Shown here one piece after another: positions 24,894 through 34,256 of a DNA stretch of 64,000 nt. Each line of letters begins with the position of its first letter. Position 1 is the first letter of the stretch. Both the position numbers and the translations under genes were made by a program. This stretch comes from Amaurobius ferox. Taxonomy: Eukaryota > Arthropoda > Arachnida > Araneae > Amaurobiidae. Under the pieces are notes generated by a model. It had not been told where the DNA came from and made no database searches. It worked only from the letters and a program-made list of their open reading frames with translations. The stretch covers positions 35,626,484 to 35,690,483 of the forward strand of contig OX578155.1 of assembly GCA_951213105.1 (NCBI GenBank), given 5' to 3'.

Positions 24894-25719
24894 GATCAGA
24901 AGAAATGAGAAAGTTGAGAAAAAACGAGAAAGTTGTTGATAAAATGGTGGAAAGTGAGTTTTAAGGATCTCCTTAATGAAAATACAATTTCCACAAAGCC
25001 AGACCTCAAACAAAATTAAGCCATATTACTCAGTTGGTAAATACTGTACCCCTGAATCATGAAACTGAAAAAAAAAAATTGTAAACGTCTGGACGATATA
25101 ATTTCTATAACTAATGAAGGAAATAGGGGTCAAATCTAAACTGAAACAACCAATAAAAGGATAGAGTTACTGAAAAGTGTCAATCAATATTTTTTTCAAC
25201 AAAAAAGAAACGCATCAGTGTTGAGCCAGTGGCAAAACCAAGCCTTCAATATAAGCAGGAAGTAACAGAATTTGCTTGTAGTGGGAGTGATACTCCTATA
25301 GTAAACATTCATGATTCATTTGATCATACTTACAATACATTTAAGTAAATACAGTAGTGGACCAATTATCTGAAACTCTCTGGACCGCTAGCTTTCCGGA
25401 ATTCTAATCCATCGCCAAAACGGCCACTAAACAAGGTATTACGTTGATTTGGCATTGTTGTCTAATCTCCATAGTACACTAAATGCACTAGACTTTTATA
25501 TATTTTATAATTTATAAATTACATTTATTTTATAACTTAAAACTGTATAAAATATAATTCAATATAAATAATCTTACTCTATTGTTTTAAATCCACGACT
25601 TTGTAGTCTAATAGTTAAAATAACTAAAAAATTTGAAAAATATCCAGATTTTTGAGGTTCTGTATTTGTTTTATATCATAAAACCACTAGTATATGCATT
25701 TAAAAAAAAAAAAGTACAT

Positions 25720-25925
25720 TCCTTTGAAAATTACATCTAATTAGTTTGATGTATCAATTGAAGCTGACTATCACTTGTGAGCTTTATTTATAGCCACTTT
25801 TTTTTTTAAAAGACGAGATTTCTGTTTATGATAATGCTTGCTTATCATATGCATTGCTAATAGAAAAGTTCTTTAAACCTATAAAAATAAATAATAAATA
25901 AAAGTATGAAAATGCAGCTTTTAGT
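25720..25925 (+). repeat. Block shared with 31,612-31,830, possibly once coding
   Basis: The two copies share TTCCTTTG, AAATTACATCTAAT, TTGAAGCTGAC and the frame DEISVYDNA, SYALLIEKFFK and NNK, with YENA at the end. One copy has a TAA inside NNK. In this copy the frame then becomes lysine/arginine-rich (RIIRSKRKEGKQMQGKL) up to a stop near 26,030. Conservation of the peptide in both copies suggests a transposon C-terminal exon. The family is not identified. Confidence 0.45.
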
Positions 25926-26809
25926 TCTTCAAAGAATTTTTTATTACAAAAATTACTTCGAATAATTCGAAGTAAACGAAAAGAAGGTAAACAGATGCAA
26001 GGTAAACTAACAAATATTATCAAAGGTACTAACTAACTAACACACTCTCCTAGAGTGTAGAGGTTAGGACTTGGCACCTCGCCTTCTGTCCCAAGGGGAA
26101 ACCCATTAAAGGTACAGAATGTAAACAAACACTTTCAAAAGAAGTCACAGTTAAAATTTTTACTGCTAGATTATAATAAACATGGGGTTGCTAAAATATA
26201 ATGTTTACTCAGTGCACTGAACTAAAACAGCTATTTATCAACTGTGAGTTACAGCTGGTCCATGTTTATGATTTTGCTGGAAAAATATTTGTTGGATCTT
26301 CACTTGTTCATAACTTTGTAAATAATAATTGGATTTGAATGCAGTTTTTTGTAATTGATTTAAAATAATGTGTTAAGATAATTTTTAATAGACCCTACTA
26401 CATAAATAAAAATTCAACAGATTCTAAATATGTTTATGAAATAATACCATTTGTGAATCATAAAGAGATGAAAACAATAACAGATTTTGCCACATATTTG
26501 ATATTTAAATGTTTTAAATTTGTTAACACACTGATTCGGTACATTCCAATTATGATTGCAGCTTCAATTACCAAGTGTAATGCATCAATGTGTGAAATAT
26601 TATAATATTTATAGTACAGTAAATCATTTTATAAATTAAAAATTATTTTGTAAAATATTATGAACCAATATGCTTTTATTGTTTTATAATAATATTTTAT
26701 AATGTTTTAATGATTTTATATAATTGGTCTTATGGGCATTGCAGTATCTCTTCCAGTTTAATTGTTGTTCTATTGGTTTAATTTTATATATATATATATA
26801 TATATTATA

Positions 26810-27005
26810 CTGGATGTCCAAGAAAGTTCTTTAACGACCTTAATTTCCATGACAACCTTTATTTTAGGAAAATGTATTTTTGACCTAGAACTGTTATATG
26901 ATAAAATGCAACATGATTTGAAACATTTTTGTAATTAAAAATATATATCTGCGTCTTATGGTTGCTGAAATAAAAGTCATTTAAGAACTTTCCCATATAC
27001 CCCTG
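26810..27005. mobile_element. Possible mariner-type MITE, ~195 bp
   Basis: The left end CTGGATGTCCAAGAAAGTTC and the reverse complement of the right end (GGGAAAGTTCTTAAATGAC) match well over GAAAGTTCTT. The GGATGTCC start resembles mariner/Tc1-class ends. Both flanks are TA-rich microsatellites, so a TA target duplication cannot be tested here. Confidence 0.4.
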
Positions 27006-27008
27006 TGC

Positions 27009-27061
<53 letters not shown>

Positions 27062-28987
27062 TTTAAATTATTATTGCATATTTTTATATAAGCACTTAAT
27101 TTTCTAATTTAACTGTATAAATTGAGGTCTATGTAATAGTTTGCAGTTATTTCTTATCATGCACAGCTTCAATGGAGAAAAATCATGAGTTATGAATAAA
27201 AGCTTTTACCCCAAAATGAAGTTCTTATATTTACTTGTTCCATTTTTAACATAATATAAAAAGTCATCTGTTCCATTTATCCAATTTGTATCAAAATCGA
27301 ATCAACGGTAATGCATACATGACATGACACCTAATTTTTAAGAAAATCAGATGGATAGCATTTGAGATAGTCTATAGATAAAATTATCACTTAAAGTAAT
27401 TAGAAATTTTTAATTGAGGCATCAGTGTATTTACAATGTATCTTCTGTTTGACAACATAGGCTATCTAAACCTTAATTTACATGGTAGATTGGTTCTGTA
27501 ATAGCAACATGTTAATGGAAATCTAGTAAATAGAGACTAAGCTTGTACCAGTTAAAAGCTACTCCTTATGCAGTAAATAAGCTAAAACACGAATAAATAA
27601 AAAACTTAGTTGTCATATTTATGATCGAACCAAATATTATCCAAAAATAAACTTATGAATTACTCTCTTCAATATTCTTTTTTTAATAGTAAACTGATAT
27701 TACGTTACATCACCTTTCATTCACCATGTAAGCTCTAATGCAGAATTCTTCAACTGGCAGCCCTTAAACAGGGAAAATGCTTAATTAACATGTTTAAAAT
27801 TAACTAGTGCTAAAATTTATTTAAAAGTGAGCAAATGTTGATACTTAAAAGAAAAAAAAACATGTATTTTTTTTCAACTAATGGTTTGCTTATATATATA
27901 TATATATATATATAAGCACATAGGTGCCAACTGCGGGGGGTGGTCGGGTGTTCCAGCACCCCCTGGGGAAATTTGACCAATATGTTGGTAATATGTGTAT
28001 ACTGAAACCATTGTACATTATAACATTCAAATTAGACAACTTTTTGCAAAAAAAAAAAAATATTGTGTATGATTAATGAAATACCATAAAGTAACAATTC
28101 TTTTGATCAATTTTGTTGTATAAGCAGGCAGATATTTTTAAAAGTATAGAATACATTACAAACAATACATTTTAGTGTAAACAATACATTTTTCTTGATT
28201 TATAAATCGTCGATCTATATAAATCCAGAATCTATTAATTTGTAAAAAATATACTAATAAAAGCACCCAAATGATTAAAAATTCAAAACACATTAACCAA
28301 TCCGAGTGCTTCAACTAGCTGGCTTTTCTAAATAAAAAAACTCATAGAATTTGTACTTTAATACATTTCCTATTTGGCGAAATCATAAGTTTTGTAATCT
28401 CAGAAACAGGTTTTATGCATTTACTAGAAACAAAAAGAAAAAAAAAATTTCAACTGTAAGTATTTTCATAGAAGACATATTTGTAAAGTTGATAAATATA
28501 AGCATGGCAAAACATTTTGTAAATGAAATCATGATAGTTCATTTTACTAATGAAATATATAATATGTATTCTAAAATATATTTCGTTATGCCTAACATAA
28601 TAGATAGTATACTATGCATGATATTAGAAGTAATATATAAACAAAGCTATGCTGTTTGACCATACACAAATTTATAAACAAAACTGTACCTTTTAATTTC
28701 AAGAACGGTAAACTGCATAATACACTTTTACACCCAATTCCCAGTTAGTGGGGATTTCTGTAAGCAACAAAACAATGCAAACCTTATTTGTTATTATGCA
28801 ATCATTTTCGAGGAATTTATATTAAGTTACTTGCGCTATTTTTAGCAATAACTTCGTGAAAGTTTTCAAAGAGTGCCAAGTAATAAGGCAAAACAAAATC
28901 GTGATGTCACAGGATTTACAGCCAATAGGAAAAGAGCAGTGTTTTGATATTTAATCTCTCGTACTTACCACCAACACATCGTAAATA

Positions 28988-29400
28988 TACCATGAGAGAT
29001 TAAATGTCAAAACGCTGCCCGTTTTCTATTGGTCAGTTTGTTAGTGGCATTCATACAGGGGTTGCATTTTCTTCTCGCAGTATTTAGTTTGGCATGTATT
29101 TCCTTCCTACCATTTATTGAGACTTCTCTTTTTTTACCTTACATGTGTATTTTGATGATTTGCTCTTAGTTTTCAGAAAGTTAATTATTTCCTCACATTG
29201 TTTATTTTATAAAAAATTTGTATTGCATTCAGTTTACTGTATTTTATTATTCATTCCTTGCATTAATAAGAAAGTTTACATCATTCATTTGCTATGGATT
29301 TTCAATAAAGAATGGCAATTCGAGTACTGTGACAAAATTTTTGTGGAATGTGTATCCACAACAGTGTGACATGAAAAGTAACTTTTGCAAAATCTGTAAT
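28988..29400 (+). mobile_element. MULE copy 2, left end and start of the transposase
   Basis: It begins TACCATGAGAGATTAAATG and parallels copy 1 through CTATTGGTCAGTTTGTTAG, GGCATTCATACAGGGGTTGC, TTTTCTTCTCGCA, TTTCCTTCCTACCATTTATT and TTTGCTATGGAT. The sequence then encodes CDKIF-like remnants of the first finger (GAGTACTGTGACAAA, 29,321-29,335). After about 29,400 similarity to copy 1 is lost. Its right end was not found. The shared 29.0-29.3 kb stretch is the likely 5' UTR/promoter of the element. Confidence 0.65.
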
Positions 29401-30840
29401 CATGAATATGTATGTACATGTATTGATGTAACATTAAAAATAAACATGTACAGACATATACATGCTGTGCAGTTTTTGACTAGTGAGGTTGAAAATTTAG
29501 TATTACAATTGAAATGGAATTCGCATTTTTAAGTTTTATTTATTGGTGAATAAAAATAATTTTGCATAAAAATGTAAAAATGGATGAAATGCACAAGATT
29601 TTAAAATGTTACCTATGTAGGATGAATACATACAAGATATAACATTTTAAATGTTTTCTTATTTCTAAATTAGATGAACTTTTACAATCATTTTATTAAA
29701 TATGAAATCATGGTCGCCCATAGTGGAGGTAAAGAGGGGTCACACTCCCCCTTGGACATTCAATATAACAAAGGCAAACTTGAAGCCAATGAATGTTGTA
29801 CATCATGTGTTTGAGTTTGCCCCCCCCCCCCTCCTGGGAAAATGTTTTACAGGTACCTATGTATGAAATAGAAATATATTAGAATATTAATAGAAAGTGA
29901 TACAAAAAATATATCAGTTTTGTAAATATAAACAGCTAGAACTAATGAATTAAAGCAATTCAAAGGAGTGCACTGAAAATGGGTGAGAACACTGTAGTCA
30001 ACAATGTCCTTAAACAATTTTGTATATTACTTATTATTTACACACAAATACTATACTTTGAAAACCTAAAAATATCTTAAATATGCTAAAAATCCGCTAG
30101 AAAATTATTAATGGCTTTTGTTTAACTGAGATTCTCGTTTAACATGATTTTAAAGGGAAATAAGATTTATTCTTTCTAAAACTCCCAAATACGCAAGCGG
30201 ATGCTTTATCATATTGTTGCTGTGACTAAGTCTACTTCACAAACTACATTATTACTAGTGTGTTTCTTCATCTTGATATTGTTTAAATTTAGGTGAATGT
30301 CATGTTATTCATGGAAAATGCCTCAGATTTTTTAGTATTACATATGACTGTTTTTGCAAAAATTAATTAATAGAACCATGTGTGAACCAAAATGGCAGAT
30401 CCATTAGCCTTGCCCAGGAAATTTTCATTCATGAAAAGTCACACCCCATATACAATAGGTTACGCTATTTAAAAGGTTTTACATGGGGGGGAAGAAATAG
30501 CCACACCTTTCTGGAAGCTAATATATAGTTCTAGCTTTTCAGCCAGAATGGAGTTTTAACAGGTGGGCGGTCCTAATACCATGATTCTTTCAATGCACCA
30601 TGAAGGCTAGATGATTTCAGCTTCTAGATATGCAATTTAATGAGAAAAATATTTTGAAACATATCATTTTAGTAAGTATAGTGTGACAGTGTTCTAAAAA
30701 AATACATACATATTCACAAAGTTATTAAAAAAAATATAATAAATAAAACTATCTTTAAATTAGTAAAATAGTATGGGAACATGTCAACTAATTAAAACTT
30801 TAAAACCAAAGGCAACCAAAAAATAGGTTTAAATGTCCTT
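29401..30840. other. No gene seen; AT-rich
   Basis: No supported gene. A C run near 29,821-29,832 and a short GC-richer patch (29,710-29,755) look repeat-derived. Confidence 0.45.
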
Positions 30841-30888
30841 TATTAAAATCTCCATTTTATGACGTATAAAATTACATGGCCAAAACAC

Positions 30889-30916
30889 TTTCAGGCATCA
30901 TTATGCTCTTCATCAG
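30889..30916 (-). ncRNA. Hammerhead-ribozyme-like core
   Basis: On the minus strand the order is CTGATGA (30,916-30,910), then a 4-bp stem GCAT/ATGC with loop AATG, then GAAA (30,892-30,889). This is the conserved core layout of a hammerhead ribozyme with its stem II. The outer stem-II pair (AGA versus CCT) is partly mispaired. Stem I, stem III and a cleavage triplet could not be assigned with confidence; TACGTC some 25 nt downstream is a candidate. Such motifs are known in Penelope-like elements and satellite DNAs of arthropods. Confidence 0.4.
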
Positions 30917-30984
30917 TGGCGAAATGAAAATAAGGTGCAAACAAGTGCTTAAATATGGGCCATAACCGCCAGGTAAAATTTACA

Positions 30985-31612
30985 TATCATCAACTTACAT
31001 TTTTAAAAAACGAGGCATTTAAAATATAAATAATTATAAAATATTTCTGCAGCTATCATTTCCATTGAATTCGAGGTTCCATCATAATTTTGTGAACACT
31101 CATACTTCTGGCCTTGATACCAAATGTTGTATTCAACATTATTTTCCTTCAAATTCCTCTTCGCATTTGTGCAGTTGGGGCAATATTTTAACAAAATTTT
31201 ACAGTTAATCACAAGCTCTGTCAAAATATCAATGGCAATTCCTATTCCGTAAATTGATGTGTGTCCACATTTCTGCCGAGTTGCATCATAAGAGACTGAA
31301 ATATTGATGAAGTTGCCATCCACAATAGTTCTTTGTGCTTTTTCATCACAATATTTCGAGCAATCAGAAGTACATTCTGTTTCAAATTCTCCTTTTCTCT
31401 AGAAACTCTGTTTAGACAATTATAAAATGTCTTCTTATCCATGGTTTGAACTCAAAGGTCATTTCCAAAGTTGTGTGACCTAGTCCAGTTTTTAAAAATG
31501 CTTTTATTTGCATTGAAACATTTTTGAATTATTTCCACAAGGACTGGAAAGGTTTAATCCAAATATTTTTCCACACATTTTACAAGTCAATTCAATTTTT
31601 GTGAGTACCCAA
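30985..31612 (-). pseudogene. Mutator-like transposase fragment, broken
   Basis: The minus-strand frames 31,003-31,323 and 31,242-31,442 overlap and together give MDKKTFYNCLNRV, then after a frameshift ISVSYDATRQKCGHTSIYGI, IDILTELVINCKILLKYCP and CSQNYDGTSNSMEMIAAEI. This matches the Mutator-like transposase domain that is abundant in spiders and other arthropods. The Asp in SYDA is the likely first catalytic acidic residue. Upstream (31,460-31,612) a broken zinc-knuckle-like stretch encodes IELTCKMCGKIFG. The C-terminal half, with the remaining catalytic residues, is missing. It is non-functional and distinct from the MULE family at 21-29 kb. Confidence 0.75.
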
Positions 31613-31830
31613 AGATTCCTTTGGAAATTACATCTAATGAGATTGATGTATTAATTGAAGCTGACCATCGCTTGTGAGTTTTATTTATAGTTGCTTGGTT
31701 TTCTTTATAAGACGAGATTTCGGTTTATGATAATGCTTATTTATTATCATATGCATTGTTAATAGAAAAGTTCTTTAAAACTATAAAAACAAATAACAAA
31801 TACAACTATGAAAATGCATCTATCAGGCCT
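31613..31830 (+). repeat. Second copy of the 25.72-25.93 kb block
   Basis: It shares ATTCCTTTGGAAATTACATC, TTGAAGCTGACCATCGCTTG, AAGACGAGATTTCGGTTTAT and TAGAAAAGTTCTTTAAA with the copy at 25.7 kb. The frame LIEKFFKTIKTNNKYNYENA is intact here. It ends where the palindromic element begins. Confidence 0.6.
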
Positions 31831-31855
31831 GTAAAAGCGCTGTTGCTGTCTAGAG

Positions 31856-33176
31856 CACAGACTACTATACAGACCTGTCCTGTCACTCTCAATAGTTTCG
31901 TTTTCGCGGCGGCCATTAGAGATAGACCAAACCACAGACTACAGTATTCTGTGGACCAAACATTGGGTTGGTGCGGTCTTGGCGATGGCCTGGTTTGTTC
32001 CGAGCGCTTGGCGATAGTCTGGTTTGGTTCCAAGGCGATTTTCAATGTTATAACCCTATTTCGCTCGGCGAAAACAAACTTAGAACAACAGACTAGCGTG
32101 GTTTGAGTAACGTGAAAAAGGATTATTTGTTAAGTGTTTAGATCATTTCATAGAAATGGATTGATAAAAGAAAACTGGTTGCGTTACAGGGTATGTAATT
32201 TATGTTTATTAAAATTGAAATAATTTTAGTTATCACCATCCTACATACGTGTTCATTATAAGTATACACGTGTTCATATAAGTATATTAGTGCTGTGTTA
32301 TTACTGCCGGATTAGACTAATTACAAGCTAACATACTCAAAAGACTGAAATATTATATAATATTTTCAGTCTAAAAAGTATACTAGCGTGTTGATCGTTA
32401 ATTACTTGATCCTTAATTTATTCTGGGATACTGATAATAGACTTTTTTTTTAAATATAAAAATATTCATATAGTAAATATCAAATTTACATAAATGCACT
32501 ATCGAAGTTGTGGAACTCAATCATTAATTACCCGAGGGGGGGGGGGGGAATTTTCCACCATAAGGCACTTAATAAAAATTTTACATAAATATATACACAT
32601 ACTATATCACATTCAACTAAGAAAAAGCTATCCAAATATCAATTATTTCACATTTTATAAAAATACGGAAAATATTTTTTAACTAATTATACCACAACCT
32701 CTTAAAATTTAGTCTAATCCGGCAGTAATAACACAGCACTAATATACTTATATAAACACGTGTATACTTATATGAACACGTGTATACTTATGAACACGTG
32801 TATACTTATAATGAACACGTATGTAGAATGGTGATAACTAAAATTATTTCAATTTTAATAAACATAAATTACATACCCTGTAACGCAACCAGTTTTCTTT
32901 TATCAATCCATTTCTATGAAATGATCTAAACACTTAACAAATAATCCTTTTTCACGTTACTCAAACCACGCTAGTCTGTTGTTCTAAGTTTTCGCCGAGC
33001 GAAATAGGGTTATAACATTGAAAATCGTCTTGGAACCAAACCAGACTATCGCCAAGCGCTCGGAACAAACCAGACCATCGCCAAGAGCGCGCCAACCCAA
33101 TGTTTGGTCCACTATCTCTAATGGCCGCCGCGAAAACGAAACTATCGAGAGTGACAGGTCTGTATAGTAGTCTGTG
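31856..33176. mobile_element. Palindromic (long-TIR) element, ~1.32 kb
   Basis: The left arm 31,856-32,320 and right arm 32,709-33,176 are reverse complements over about 465 bp with few differences. The ends are CACAGACTACTATACAG on the left and CTGTATAGTAGTCTGTG on the right. The arms include GCGGCGGCCATTAGAGATAG, TTGGCGATGG, AACCCTATTTCGCTCGGCGA and ACACGTGTTCATATAAGTAT. The left arm has a small insertion of about 28 bp after GAGATAG. The right arm has extra TATGAACACGTGTATACT repeats. The 390-bp loop is AT-rich with a G run (32,526-32,538). No target duplication was found and no transposase is encoded. Confidence 0.75.
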
Positions 33177-34247
33177 GTATATGGTATTCTGTGTTCAAGA
33201 TGATGGGGATTTTGTTCGGCTCTCGATGGTCAAACGTGCTTTTTACAGTTTCTCTTTCTCTGTCGGTTTATAACGGATGCTTGATTTGTATATCAAGGAT
33301 AACTCAAATTTGTATATTTTGAGTGACAACGTTAACATGTAGCTTTAAAATATATGAAAGTTTCAATCTACTATTATGTGATTGAAAAATGAAGAAAATA
33401 AGATTTCTTTACACCGACTCCTTTATAATCAAAAATCCAATTAGCAGATTAGATAAAAATAAAATTTCAGATTTTTGAATTCAAAATTGATAAACTATTT
33501 TTAATTTTACTTAAAATTTAACACAACTAAAAAGCCAAAATTTTTAAGCAACGGCAATGTTTCAGAAAATAAACAGTCATTCCACTCTTTATTTTATCAA
33601 ATAATACAAATAAGAAAAAGTCTTGTTAATTAATGTATTTGGAGACGCATTAAAATCAGTAGAAATTAAAAATATCGCATAGTCATTTCACAGTATAAAT
33701 AATCTAAAAGTATTTTATTTCTAATGCTATCTGCTTCAACACATCCAGCAAATCAGCCTGAACAGACAGCAAATTAAAAATAATTCTATCTCAAACAAGC
33801 TAATCAACTGGCTTATGTCAAGCTTTTCTAATCAACTGGCAGTAGATTAGTAGAATCAAAAGTTCTATGTATACAAAATACAAATGAATAAATATAATCA
33901 TGATAATAATCCTAAACGACAAGATCCCTTATTTCTAAAGGTGTTTATTGCGATTACATATGCATACTAAATAAAACAATAGATTAAATACTTTTAGGAT
34001 AGAAATAATTCACGTACCTTTTGTGTTTGCAAGAAACTCAGCGAATTGGTCATTTTAAAACAATTACAATCGGAAATTCAAATGTACACAGCCCAGAATT
34101 GTAATACACGATTAAATACATGTCAACCATGTAAAAGAAATGACAAAAATATTAAATTAACAGCTTAAAATTGACTTGCGGTGAAGAAAAGAAATAACCC
34201 ATTTCTTTCCTCCGTGCTTGGCTGCTTGGTACACAACTATTTTCCCC
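33177..34247. other. No gene seen; AT-rich
   Basis: No supported gene and no clear repeat unit. It ends at the 9-bp direct repeat that flanks the foldback-like element. Confidence 0.5.
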
Positions 34248-34256
34248 GAACTAATG
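34248..34256. repeat. Left 9-bp target-site duplication GAACTAATG
   Basis: This is an exact match to 44,714-44,722. Each copy directly abuts an end of the inverted-repeat structure: GGCTCCGTGAAGTT to the right here, and its near reverse complement to the left of the other copy. Confidence 0.85.

Larger units (their letters stand above)
24894..28920. other. AT-rich interior of the MULE candidate
   Basis: No intact gene. It holds a block at 25,720-25,920 shared with 31,612-31,830, an AT microsatellite near 26,785-26,805, a possible small mariner-like element (26,810-27,005), a long AT run (27,012-27,059) and another at about 27,893-27,914. A G/C-rich patch follows at 27,920-27,965 (AGGTGCCAACTGCGGGGGG). 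The frame at 28351-28659 has no recognised domain. Confidence 0.5.
21110..28963 (+). mobile_element. Candidate MULE (Mutator-like) transposon, copy 1
   Basis: The left end (21,110-21,153; TAC, then GAGATTAAATGTCAA, ACGCT, TTTCCTATTGGC) is matched by the reverse complement of 28,921-28,963 (TACGAGAGATTAAATATCAA, CACTG, TTTTCCTATTGGC). Between them lies a broken zinc-finger/MULE transposase reading inward from the left end. The total would be 7.85 kb. The 9 bp outside each end (GTCCAAGGC and CTTACCACC) do not match, so either the target duplication has been lost or the two ends belong to different insertions. A second MULE copy begins 24 bp to the right. Confidence 0.55.

Noticed and set aside
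31756..32106. 116-codon frame running into the palindromic element
   Set aside because: It fuses the end of the shared 31.7 kb block with the left arm of the palindrome. The second half mirrors the other arm and is not coding.
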